Part shown: in pieces, positions 6,369-15,800 of the stretch
How positions within the stretch are numbered: the stretch's first letter is position 1
How the letters are laid out: each line of letters opens with the position of its first letter
Source: DRYM01 sp964564025
Lineage (GTDB): Archaea > Thermoproteota > Thermoprotei_A > EX4484-217-1
Direction of reading: 5' to 3'
Assembly (NCBI GenBank): GCA_964564025.1
Contig: CAZLZO010000025.1
Location: 1 to 20,143 of the forward strand
DNA: 20,143 nt
The notes under the pieces: generated by a model
Database searches by the model: none
Told to the model about the DNA's origin: nothing
What the model saw: only the letters and a program-made list of their open reading frames with translations
Translations under genes and position numbers: made by a program

Positions 6369-7598
6369 ATGATAACGGAGCCACGTAATATTGAAATGAC
6401 GATATTAATACTGGCCATGAAAATGGCATTAATACTATTACTTATCTTCTTAGTATTATGCTTGGTAACTACTTTAAGAACATTCTGGGTTGTTATGTCG
6501 TTAATGACAGCCTTGTTCTTATCTATATTACATAGTATAGGTGAAGGAAAAAGAGAGAAACATATCAGACTACATGATTTACTGAGGAATCGCAGGCTTA
6601 GCATGGCTTTTGCTATATTGGTTATTGTTTATTTATTACTTTATTTCATAATTCCTACGTACATCATGCCCTTAGTGGATCACAATTACCGACGTAGCAT
6701 AGGAGGTCTTGTACAGCAAATAGTGGAGAACACATCGAATGATGTTGATAAGGCTTTAAAGATTCAGAAATGGGTTTATGGGAACCTTGTTAATGTATAC
6801 AAAGAGTATGATATAGATAACTACATAGTGTTTACAAGTAAACCTCCTTTTGTTTGTATAAGGCTTATTGGGGATAAGTATCCGCTTTGGGTTTTAGCTA
6901 CCAGATGTGGAGCATGTATGGAGTATTCTCTTCTCTATAGGGAGCTAGCATATGCGGCTAACTTAACTGTAAGAAGTGTACATAATCCTGGGGAGGATCA
7001 TAACTGGGATGAAGTGTATATTAACGGTACATGGATTATAGTTGATCCCTCCTTAGGTAAGTTTAATGTGTCTTCAAGATACTACGAGATACATCGCGGA
7101 TTAAATGTCTCCTATGTTTATGCTAAATATACGAACGGAACTGCGGTTGACATAACGGAGAGATATACGAATACAAGCACTATTAAAATAAAAGTAATCC
7201 AAAATAATACTCCAGTAGCTCAAGCTAAAATTGAAATATATAGCCTCAACTATTATAAAGACCACGGATTACCAATAATCGGGGTAACCTGCTATACAAA
7301 CCAGAATGGCATATGCCAAATAAGGTTAGGTGGCGGAAAATACAGAGTAACAGTAGAAAAACATTACGATGGCTCAATATATTTCGGTGAAATCATTATT
7401 GAAACGGCCGAAGGGAAAGATTATAGCGTGACAATGGCCCTAAATAAAAGACACATAATAATACCACCTACTGTAAATACTTTCTTAATGCATGTACTTT
7501 TCCTTGCTATAGGATTAGTACTTTTATGTGCTTTTTATATAGCATTTTCCATGATATTTGAACAAAGCTTGCACTTGCTCAAAGCACTAATTTATTAA
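6369..7598 (+). CDS. Membrane-anchored transglutaminase-like protein
   Basis: 409 residues from the first ATG, or 400 from the ATG at 6396, which I prefer because the protein then begins at the first membrane helix and fits the TATA-like site upstream. Hydrophobic segments lie at about 11-33, 38-55, 79-103 and 372-397. Between the last two is a papain-like transglutaminase domain with C183 (RCGACMEYS), H211 (DHNWDEV) and D226 (WIIVDPS) as the triad. A beta-sandwich, carboxypeptidase-regulatory-like domain follows at about 265-365. Several N-x-S/T sequons (NLT, NGT, NVS, NTS) suggest that this part faces outside and is glycosylated. Known relatives act as proteases, peptide N-glycanases or cross-linking enzymes on surface proteins. 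Its link to the OLD-like ATPase 109 bases upstream is only positional. Function on a specific substrate is unknown. Confidence 0.85.
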   Translation: MITEPRNIEMTILILAMKMALILLLIFLVLCLVTTLRTFWVVMSLMTALFLSILHSIGEGKREKHIRLHDLLRNRRLSMAFAILVIVYLLLYFIIPTYIMPLVDHNYRRSIGGLVQQIVENTSNDVDKALKIQKWVYGNLVNVYKEYDIDNYIVFTSKPPFVCIRLIGDKYPLWVLATRCGACMEYSLLYRELAYAANLTVRSVHNPGEDHNWDEVYINGTWIIVDPSLGKFNVSSRYYEIHRGLNVSYVYAKYTNGTAVDITERYTNTSTIKIKVIQNNTPVAQAKIEIYSLNYYKDHGLPIIGVTCYTNQNGICQIRLGGGKYRVTVEKHYDGSIYFGEIIIETAEGKDYSVTMALNKRHIIIPPTVNTFLMHVLFLAIGLVLLCAFYIAFSMIFEQSLHLLKALIY

Positions 7599-7816
7599 TG
7601 TTAAGTAGATACTTTATGTAGATAATAAAGGAAAATCAAGAGGTCAAGTATGTCTTCTAGAATCTTGTAAAATATAAGCGGGTAATAACGTAGTTATCAA
7701 CGCATACTGTACAGGTAATGTAAACTATGTAAATATTACCGTTTATTATAGAGCAGTGCGTTCGTATTTAAGATAAAGTTTCTTGAAGAGTTATTTAATA
7801 ATGTAGTTCAAGCAAT
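7599..7816. other. Convergent intergenic region with a possible coding remnant
   Basis: This gap separates the plus-strand transglutaminase gene from the end of the minus-strand operon. From 7678 to a TAA at 7774-7776, one plus-strand frame is open and reads NYVNITVYYRAVRSYLR at its end. It is rich in Asn, Val and Tyr, as archaeal surface proteins are, but it follows a stop at 7675-7677 and has no start. It may be the tail of a decayed exported protein. No convincing terminator is seen. Confidence 0.25.
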
Positions 7817-9109
7817 TTAATTTATGATTTGAGAGGAGTATTTTTCGAAGAGTGTTTTCATGTGTTTTGGTGTGTTTGTATGTATTGGTATTAGTTGTTT
7901 TGGTTTTAAGGTATGTATGATCTCCTTGAACTCGTAGGGATAGTAGTGGCCGCTTAAATGGATGCGGAAAGAATCTATGCCGAATTTTCTTAGCCAGCTC
8001 ATTAACCGTTCTTCTGCTATCCATCCTTCTTCGTCAAAAGGCTCCCCTACTAGGGTTATTTGGAAAAGCCCAGCTGGCTTAATACCGCATAGTTTAATAA
8101 GCATTTTCAATTCACTGGTACCAGTTATACTGGTTAAGAATGCTTTCTTTTCCATCGATAATACTTCCTCTTTCTCTGCTGTTTCAATAAAGTGAAGAGG
8201 TATTGGAGGTTCTCCTCTTAACGGTAGTAAATAGAATTTAGGGAGATCACTTAGTTTTAAGAGTTTAAGTTGCATATCAAATAGTTCAGCATATTTAGTA
8301 TGTGTTAGCACAGGTGTAAATTCATACTCCTGAAGAATCTTAGAGGCTAGGAGGAAGGACTCTGCATCGAGGGGGTGAACGGATAAGAATAGATAATTAC
8401 GCTTATATTTATCCAAAATTCTCTTTAAGATCCTAACGACATCATTTGGTGTTAAGGGTGTTTGTCTTCTTAAGAAATTCGTACCTTCAACTATCGCAAC
8501 ATCAATGCTTCCCTCAATACTATTAAAGTTTTCTAATGTATTAATACATAAGGGCGACTTAGTCCTGAAATCTCCACTATAAAATATGGTGCCCTCAGAT
8601 GTCTCTACGAGGAAGCTGTATGCTGGAAATGCGCTATGACTAACCTGAATGGCCTTTACCTTTTCTGACACACTAATGTCTTCAAGTTCTGTTAGATCAA
8701 AATCGCTGGGTAGTAATAGCTCCTTCCAACCCCAAGTCCAGAATCTTGACAGCTTTTCTAAGGTGTATTTCGATGGAACATATAGTTTAACGTCATATTC
8801 AAAAGGTATAGATAGTGAGCCTAAATGGTCTATGTGAAGATGTGAAATATAGACTTCTAAAACGTTTTCATAAGCTTCTTTAGGAGGGATAGCTCCTATC
8901 TCTCTCAGATCTTCAACTATTTCCGGCTCTATAAATCCTCCATAAAACTTCTTGAATTGAGAGAAGGAAAGTCCTTGATCGAGCATTAACCCTTCGTCCC
9001 TATCTTTAATAACTACACAATTTCCTCCAATACTATTGAGGCCTCCCCATATTTCGATTCTAACGTTTTTACCTAGTTCGAAAACTGTTGGCTTCCGCTT
9101 GTCCAACAT
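7817..9109 (-). CDS. Beta-CASP metallo-beta-lactamase nuclease (RNase J-like)
   Basis: A 430-residue metal-dependent hydrolase, probably a nuclease. The motifs in order are: LMLDQGLSF with D44, SHLHIDHLG with H90, H92, D94 and H95 (the Zn-binding HxHxDH), H158 in VSHSAF, and D180 in YSGDFR. The C-terminal motifs are HLSGH (H388) and IPIHT (H410). The N-terminal GGLNSIGGNCVVI matches the opening strand-loop of RNase J/CPSF-type enzymes. The spacing fits the beta-CASP class, which cuts RNA or DNA endo- or exonucleolytically. Its ATG overlaps the TAA of the helicase gene by one base (TAATG), so it is the last gene of the methylase-ATPase-helicase operon and probably a subunit or effector of it. 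Housekeeping RNA turnover is an alternative role, but this location argues for a dedicated copy. Confidence 0.88.
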   Translation of the reverse strand: MLDKRKPTVFELGKNVRIEIWGGLNSIGGNCVVIKDRDEGLMLDQGLSFSQFKKFYGGFIEPEIVEDLREIGAIPPKEAYENVLEVYISHLHIDHLGSLSIPFEYDVKLYVPSKYTLEKLSRFWTWGWKELLLPSDFDLTELEDISVSEKVKAIQVSHSAFPAYSFLVETSEGTIFYSGDFRTKSPLCINTLENFNSIEGSIDVAIVEGTNFLRRQTPLTPNDVVRILKRILDKYKRNYLFLSVHPLDAESFLLASKILQEYEFTPVLTHTKYAELFDMQLKLLKLSDLPKFYLLPLRGEPPIPLHFIETAEKEEVLSMEKKAFLTSITGTSELKMLIKLCGIKPAGLFQITLVGEPFDEEGWIAEERLMSWLRKFGIDSFRIHLSGHYYPYEFKEIIHTLKPKQLIPIHTNTPKHMKTLFEKYSSQIIN

Positions 9110-12100
9110 TACAGTTCCACTCTTCTAAACCAAACATATTCTCTTCTAACAATAGCTGTTTCAGTCATTGTAAGTTTAAGTTTTCTTGCAGGGTTTCGTA
9201 TGCAGAGTATAACAGGGCTCCCTGTTCCTATACCATAGACTAAATATAACCAATATTTATCACCTAGTTCCTTAGCTTTCTCATACTCTTTCTCTTTGAG
9301 CCTAATTTCAAGCCTCGGTTTCACAAAACCCTTAACTTCAATATATCTTTCTTCTCTCTCACCGTAACTATAAACATCATAGTGTTCTTCTTCTCTTATC
9401 TCAATAGCTTTGCGGCCGTTAGTTTCCTCATATTTTAACACTATATCCTTTAAGTACATGTTTTCAAATCCAAACCATACTTCTGTCCCAGGTTTTACCT
9501 TAGATTTAGGTAATAAGCCAATAGAGACAAAATAGCATAGAGGTTTTATAGAGTCAATCACTATCTCGCATTTAAAATACTGTGAGCCGCCATTCGCTAC
9601 CTTTTCATTTTCATATCTGCTTATTCTTTCAATAGCATCATTGTAGTAGGCTGTTCTGATATCATAGTTGCGCTTTAGCCGTCCCATTAAAAGCCCTATG
9701 GCGTGTAACCATTCAAAGTTCGCGAGTTCATCAAGACCATGATATTCATCTATCTCTAATGCGGGAGGTAATAGCTTAGACAGCTTTTCTACAAGTTCTT
9801 TACCCCTAATTATTTCAGCTTTTTTCTCTTTCACATCAAGTCTTACTAGGATTGGTTCCTCATATATCCGTTCTCGATTTTGGAGGACAGTATTTTTCAC
9901 TGCTACCCGTGCTGCTGCAAGAACATAGAGAACCTTTTTATCAGATGGCAACACGAAAAACAGGGGGTTTGATAATATAGTACCTCTGTTTCTAAGTTCT
10001 TTTAAGACCATGTCTGGTCTTTTCCTTGAGAAGAAACCTAGTTTTTTCCTGAAAATACCCTCGTAAATACTGTTTAACTTCATAGCTACATAGTTAGCTT
10101 CCTCAGTATTCCGTATTCCAAAGCTTTGAGCTAAAAGTCTCTCTATTTCTGTTCGGGTTAAAGGTTTAGGATAAATGTTCTTCTCTCTTATTTTCTTTGC
10201 TAAATACACTATAGAATGTATGAACTCTTCTATGTACTCCCCTAACTCTCCTTCAAACAGTTTATCTATTATTTCAGATTCTGTGAGCTTTATTTCTCTT
10301 CCCTTATGCTTAAACGTAAGAGGTACAAATCCGCTCAAATACCTTGAATACTCAGTGTATTCCTTCCCAAGTCTTTCCTTTACAATATTCTCATAGAGGC
10401 TTTCTCCCATAGCAGCCATGTAAACCTCATCTCCTAACGTTATCTCTTGCTTACCTATAGCCTCCTTTATACCATAGAGCTTCCTGAAAATGTTGTCAGC
10501 AACATCTCTTTCATACTTGTGAAGATAAAATAAATTGAAAACATAGCAGTTCTTCGCTTGACCATAGCGCCATATTCTTCCTACTCTCTGTTCAAGCCTT
10601 ATAGGGCTCCAAGTAACCTCATAATTTATTAGAACGTTAGCTGCTTGAAGATTAAGTCCTTCACCAAGCACATCAGTGGTAACTAGAACTTTCGCGTAAG
10701 GGTTCTTTTTAAGCCATTTAGCTATTTTTTCATAGTCTTTTCTGTTTTCAGAAGTTATCTTTCTAATCATTTCTTTTCCTTTTTCTCCGTACCTATCTAT
10801 AAGCCATCTCTGAAGTCTATAGTAGATATAATCAGCAGTATCTTTAAACTCAGTAAAGATTATTATTTTGGCCCCATATAGTTCAGAAAATCGCCCATAT
10901 TTTTCTTTAAACGTTTCCTCAATTATTTGCTTTACAGCTTCAAGCTTTGTATCTAAATATTTTCCTTCTACTATTCCTCTAGCTATCTCTATAGCTTCTT
11001 CAACGAATTTCATGTATCTGCTTGGTAAAAGCCTTCCAACAGCGCCAGCTACTTCATTAAAAACCTCATCTAACTCGATTTCTTCTTCGCCTTCTTCAAG
11101 CTCCGCCTCCGGATCCAAAAGCCTCTCGAGTTTACTCTCGAACACAGGGATTTTCTCTTCAACAATTTTCTTAATTTCCTCAAATCCTACAGCACTTTTC
11201 TTAAGCTTATCTAAAGTTAAGCTTCTCTTCAAAGTTATCTTACTAAATGTCTTTATTAGTGACTGCGGGCTAGAAAGCCCTCTTTTCATTATGAGTTTTC
11301 TAAGAAGCCTCGTAATACTTCTAGCCCTGGCTGGATTGAGAATACCACGTAAAGCAAGTTCTTCATAGTATTTAGCAAGTTCCTTCTCTCCAACTCTTAT
11401 TAGGTTTGAAAGCATTTTTTCTTCATATTTTTTAGGCTTAACTAAAAGCGCAAGCATGTAGCAGTTCTTGAAAACTGTTCTTCCCTCATATGTACTATTA
11501 ATATCGTTTTTTGTTCTTCTGTGAAGTATTACGTAATGTGTAGTTCCATAAAATGAAGCATCAAGTCTCCGAGCTACTCTTTTAAAAGCTTTAGGTGGGC
11601 CAAAAGTAGCTAATGACGGATCTACTAGAAGTAATCTAGCTAAATAATCGTAGTCAAAACCTTTATGAGGGGTTGCTGAAAGTAAAATAGCATTAGCATT
11701 CTTAAGCTTCATTAAAAGCTTCCCTATTTTCTCAAATCTTTGAGTAGGTTCTCCGCCTACAAAGCCTACCTTTTGGGCTTCATCAATTATTATTAAATCC
11801 CAGTTTTCCTTTTCAATAACTTTGAAATATTCCTCTCTCTTTAACCTATCAAGAGAGCCTATGTAGACTCCTGGTGGAAGCTTACTATATTTTTTAAGTT
11901 TTTTCAGTTTCTCTCTCGTTATAACCTCGGGAATTATTCCGAAACTCCTTAACTCCTCCGTCCATTGTGGACGGAGAATACTTGGGATAATAATTAAAAC
12001 ACGGGATATGTTATCATATATTTTTAACATTTCCATGATTCTTAGTGCTGTAATAGTCTTTCCAAGACCTATAACATCAGCTAATAATATTCTAGTAGGG

Positions 12101-12240
12101 TTAAGGAAAATACATCTTCCTACAGTTTCAGTTTGGTGGAGCAGTAAATCTTTTTCACCGGAACTGTCAAGTATGAAAAATGGGTTTTTAAGGTAGTAAT
12201 CAGCTAAGGTTGATAAAAGGGAGAGCTTACCATCTTCCAC
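9109..12240 (-). CDS. SNF2-type (COG0553) helicase with DUF3883-like C-terminal domain
   Basis: A 1043-residue superfamily-2 ATPase. Motifs: I, ADVIGLGKT at 54-62; II, IIIDEAQ with D153/E154; III, LLSATPHKG; IV, IIIFTEF; V, TTDVLGEGLNLQ; VI, QRVGRIWRYGQ at 551-561. A helical insert with an acidic stretch (near residues 370-390) lies between the two RecA lobes. The C-terminus carries a DUF3883/NOV_C-like domain with RYIEVKGF; E968-x-K970 and D955 upstream give a PD-(D/E)xK-like layout, so it may bind or cut DNA. The GTG at 12240 is preferred over the longer TTG at 12255 because GGTGAT (12250-12245) lies 4 bases before it. That leaves a 4-base gap from the previous gene. Helicases of this kind are core parts of Hma- and DISARM-type systems, where they probably translocate on invading DNA. 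Confidence 0.9.
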   Translation of the reverse strand: MEDGKLSLLSTLADYYLKNPFFILDSSGEKDLLLHQTETVGRCIFLNPTRILLADVIGLGKTITALRIMEMLKIYDNISRVLIIIPSILRPQWTEELRSFGIIPEVITREKLKKLKKYSKLPPGVYIGSLDRLKREEYFKVIEKENWDLIIIDEAQKVGFVGGEPTQRFEKIGKLLMKLKNANAILLSATPHKGFDYDYLARLLLVDPSLATFGPPKAFKRVARRLDASFYGTTHYVILHRRTKNDINSTYEGRTVFKNCYMLALLVKPKKYEEKMLSNLIRVGEKELAKYYEELALRGILNPARARSITRLLRKLIMKRGLSSPQSLIKTFSKITLKRSLTLDKLKKSAVGFEEIKKIVEEKIPVFESKLERLLDPEAELEEGEEEIELDEVFNEVAGAVGRLLPSRYMKFVEEAIEIARGIVEGKYLDTKLEAVKQIIEETFKEKYGRFSELYGAKIIIFTEFKDTADYIYYRLQRWLIDRYGEKGKEMIRKITSENRKDYEKIAKWLKKNPYAKVLVTTDVLGEGLNLQAANVLINYEVTWSPIRLEQRVGRIWRYGQAKNCYVFNLFYLHKYERDVADNIFRKLYGIKEAIGKQEITLGDEVYMAAMGESLYENIVKERLGKEYTEYSRYLSGFVPLTFKHKGREIKLTESEIIDKLFEGELGEYIEEFIHSIVYLAKKIREKNIYPKPLTRTEIERLLAQSFGIRNTEEANYVAMKLNSIYEGIFRKKLGFFSRKRPDMVLKELRNRGTILSNPLFFVLPSDKKVLYVLAAARVAVKNTVLQNRERIYEEPILVRLDVKEKKAEIIRGKELVEKLSKLLPPALEIDEYHGLDELANFEWLHAIGLLMGRLKRNYDIRTAYYNDAIERISRYENEKVANGGSQYFKCEIVIDSIKPLCYFVSIGLLPKSKVKPGTEVWFGFENMYLKDIVLKYEETNGRKAIEIREEEHYDVYSYGEREERYIEVKGFVKPRLEIRLKEKEYEKAKELGDKYWLYLVYGIGTGSPVILCIRNPARKLKLTMTETAIVRREYVWFRRVEL

Positions 12241-12244
12241 ATTA

Positions 12245-12250
12245 TCACCT
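12245..12250 (-). promoter_or_regulatory. Strong SD site that fixes the helicase start
   Basis: The minus strand reads GGTGAT once 12249-12244 is included, an exact match to the archaeal anti-SD complement. It overlaps the TGA stop of the upstream 203-residue gene (12247-12245) and ends 4 bases before GTG at 12240. The TTG at 12255 lies upstream of this site and would not be served by it. Stop, SD and start within 10 bases indicate coupled translation. Confidence 0.7.
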
Positions 12251-12856
12251 ATCAAGCATGTACATTACCTTAAATGCTCTACCAATACGTAAAACCTTCC
12301 AGTGCCATTTAAGATCACTACTGTTCCTTAACTCATAATATCTGAACAGGGCAGTGTTGTAAAACGGTTCAATAATGTTTATATTTAATCCATTCACTAT
12401 TTCTCTAAGTCTTTCAACTTTCTCCATGCTTCTAAGAGTAGCATAGGTTAGCGAAAATATTAGATGCCTCATAGCACTATATCTATTTGGAAACACCATT
12501 ACCGGTATTTCCTTAGTTTTTCCTAGCTTAGGCAAATACCGTGGAACGTACTCTATACTGGCTTCAACATTTTTAGCGTAGTTCACAATAACATCTATTC
12601 CTCTTACAGGGATCTTTATTAGCTCTTCCCTCACACGTTTTTCCTCAATACTTTTCTCTAATGGTTTCTCTACTTTCGGCAATTCTTCAATTACTTCTTT
12701 TCTCAACATTTTCTTATAATAGACTAAGTATGGCCTATAATATCGTAAAACCATGCTCTGATAATAATGCAGTGGCTTGCTTCTCTTCTTAAAGTGGAAA
12801 GTAGCCATCAGCTTTTCAACATGCTTTTCTTCTCTACTCACTTTCCTCAACCTCAT
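12245..12856 (-). CDS. Unrecognised basic protein of the methylase-ATPase-helicase operon
   Basis: A 203-residue protein that I do not recognise. It is rich in Lys/Arg and aromatic residues; an unusual Tyr/Arg cluster is at about 30-48 (HYYQSMVLRYYRPYLVYYKK). A charged, probably helical linker spans about 50-85, followed by an alpha/beta-looking segment to about 150 and a C-terminal stretch with several tryptophan and arginine residues. No signal peptide, membrane helix or known catalytic motif is visible. The ATG at 12856 overlaps the end of the DUF499 gene by 23 bases; GTG at 12841, preceded by GAGGAAA, is a shorter alternative. Its position between the two ATPases suggests an adaptor or nucleic-acid-binding subunit (inference from context and composition). 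Codon use is like its neighbours. Confidence 0.8.
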   Translation of the reverse strand: MRLRKVSREEKHVEKLMATFHFKKRSKPLHYYQSMVLRYYRPYLVYYKKMLRKEVIEELPKVEKPLEKSIEEKRVREELIKIPVRGIDVIVNYAKNVEASIEYVPRYLPKLGKTKEIPVMVFPNRYSAMRHLIFSLTYATLRSMEKVERLREIVNGLNINIIEPFYNTALFRYYELRNSSDLKWHWKVLRIGRAFKVMYMLDR

Positions 12857-15800
12857 ACTCGGCTTCTAATTCAACATTATCAGGCAGCTCCTTTAACTCT
12901 ATGTTTTTCTCAACTTCGTCAACACTTAACGGCTTATCAAAACGAATTTCTATAACTACTCTACTATCTCCCATTTTAGGAATACTAGCAATAGTGCCTT
13001 GCACTTGAGATATTTTATCTAGAAGTAAGTTCTCCATGGTGAATTTAGCAGTAGCTTCATAGACATCAGCTACTCTTTCAACTTCAATAACTAAGCTCAC
13101 CTTTGCAGGACAAGTTATAACATGTGATAATATTATCAGATCCCCTACTTCCTTAGATCTAACACCATAAATTGCTCTTAGTTTTCTTTCTCTCAAAAGT
13201 TTCAGCACATAGTCTCTACTAATCCATTCTTTCTTAGGAGGCAGAGGACCTACCGGAGGTATTTTAAGGGTTAAGAAAAATGTTTCATCTCCAAGTTTTT
13301 CTCCACTTTCAGAATACGCTAACACTCTAATAGTGATCCTTGGCATTACAACCTCTTCAGACACTTTCATAGTTAATTCTTTCTCAACAGGTATTACTTC
13401 CTCAAATTCCTTATCTGTGATTTCAATGTAGGGCGATAGAATTTCGGCTCTCACTTTTCCTTTATAAGTCTCAGAAGTGATTCTTAAAACAGCTTCGAAT
13501 TCTTTCCCTTTCTCTACTTCTTGCGGCAACTCAAGTTCTATAATTGCTTTCAGTTCTTCTAAGAAAACAGCGCTATCCTTTAAAACTTCTTCCCAATTGT
13601 AAGTACTTTTAAGTTCTTCAAGGCTTACAGCTTCTCTAGAGGGTTTAAAGGCCATAAGTTTTTTCCCTTTCTCGGGCCTTAACCTCTCTAGCCAAGGTTC
13701 AACAAGGTGTTCCCAGTAAACGAGCTTAGCTACACCACCTGTTCTATACAGTAAAGCCATTATTCTTCTAAGTTCCTTTACAACGTCTTCACCAGTATCT
13801 TTCCCATTAAAGAATATCACATTTTCTGCTTCTTTCCTGCTACCATAGACTTTCTTCCAGTATATGTTATTTTCAATGATTACTCCGTAATCTAATCCTC
13901 TTAAGAGCTCATAAACGGACTCCAGTATCGCCTTATAGGGTATTATGGGAATTTTCTCTATAGTGTTATTGTTTAAGAAAAAGTTCCATATATCCGATAT
14001 AATGATGCCTTCCTTTTTCTCTCTCATATCAACTTTAAGATAGTCTCTTATTATGTTTTCAAGTTCAATTCCCTTTAAGGTATCTTTTAAGTACCCATTA
14101 CCTTCTAATACTACTTCAATACAGTATTCAAGCGGCGCATCAGACCTTATGGTTAGGCCAGACAGTTCTATTATTTTCCCCGCCCTTTTGATGTATAAGC
14201 TATGGTAAACTCTTGGTATAAGGAAGTTTACGGTATCTCTAAAGTCATTTTCATACTGTTTCTTCTTCGCCATCAAGAGGTCAAAAAGCTCCCTGCTTTT
14301 CTCTAATTCTTCAGCATATTCTTTCCTTAAAATTTCATCAGTTACCCTTTCACAAGCCACTAAGTACTTTAACTCGTTTCTTAAAGCATCCCAGTACGTT
14401 CTATAGCGCTTAAGCTCAGGTTTTGCTAGCAAGTCCTCCTTAGAAACTATTCTAACATTATCTGGTTTCAATACAACTATGTTATTTCTTTCAAGAACCT
14501 TCTCCACTTCCCCGTCTAATGCTTCTCTTGTGAAAATAACTATAGTTGGTCTGTTAATATCAAGTTCGTCTGGTAGCTTAGCTTCTTCACCATACTTAAC
14601 GAATACCACTTGTGCATTACCCAAAACCTTAATTTTATAAGTAGATCTGCCTGCCTTCCTTATTTCACTAAAATACTTAGCTAGTTCATCGTAAACCTGG
14701 TAAGGTAATACATCTCTTGCATATCTCTCTATTAGCTGTAATAAGTCAGGTATTCTCCTGAAAAGCCATCTGCCACTATGCTCAGCTAAATACGTTAACT
14801 TGCCGTGAAGCGATCTAAGTATTTTAGGAACATCCATCCAATCACTATTCTTTACAGTTTCATAATCCATAATTGCGAAAGCAACATCATCAGTTGTTGG
14901 ATAAGCTTCTGCCCTAGAAAGAAGTCCTCCTCCAGCTAAGCTTCTTAACCATATGTACGTAGTGATCATGAATCCTGGAACATGTAATTCTTGAGAAATC
15001 TTTTCAACAATGTTATCTCCAAGTTTCACTTTCTCCCTAATATCTCTTACCGGATGAACCACATCTCTTAACAAAATCTCTCTAAAAACTCTGTACTCAG
15101 CAAAAGTTAAAGGAAACGACTCGCTAAGAACACCTTCAAGTATTATAGGTATATGAAATGGCATAACCAAGTATGGTTCGAAACCCAGCCAGTCATATAG
15201 TCCCTTCTTAATAGCTAATATTGCTTCAGAAGCAATTTTTATAGGGTTTCTAGTTGCTTGAATATACTTCGATAAATACATGTGCAGTAATCGGAGAACG
15301 GTAATTGTTTCAGAATGAAATGGATACGTTTTTTCAAGATCCTCCCCAAGCTTTTCTCTACCACCTCTCCTACTTAGGATTTGTCTCGAAACCTCTACAG
15401 CACTATCATATATTGCATCAGCAATTCTCTTACCATATTTTCTCAGAGCTTCTTCATCCTCCTCTAAAATCCTCTTTCTAAGAATTGAAGGAAGATCAAC
15501 AGTAGTTACTACAGGTATAGTATTACCTGACCCTACTCTGTCAAGAATCTTCTTTATAACCTCAGGCCTCACTATGTCTGCATGAGCCTCCTCTACAATA
15601 CCTCTCTCAACATCATACGGTACTGTTATAACTATAACACACTTAGTTATTTCTTCTGTCGTAAGAACCTCGCTTAAATTCATTAAAAATGTGTTTATAG
15701 TGTCTCTTGAAAGCTCTCTCGTACGTGAATAGTATCTAGCAATTTCATCTATTAAAATAACAGCTCCTGAACCATCAAGCACATTTCTTAAAGCATCTTT

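Noticed and set aside
4286..7598. Gabija-type pair
   Set aside because: The OLD-like protein is followed by a transglutaminase, not a UvrD-like helicase, and its Toprim acids look lost.
7791..8024. 77-codon minus-strand frame ending at 7791
   Set aside because: It overlaps the C-terminal coding part of the beta-CASP gene in another frame; the beta-CASP motifs IPIHT and HLSGH prove which frame is used.
10868..11368. 166-codon plus-strand open frame opposite the helicase
   Set aside because: Low-complexity serine-rich antisense of the acidic helicase insert; no SD or promoter.
12241..12255. TTG 12255 as helicase start
   Set aside because: The GGTGAT site lies downstream of it and at proper distance from GTG 12240.
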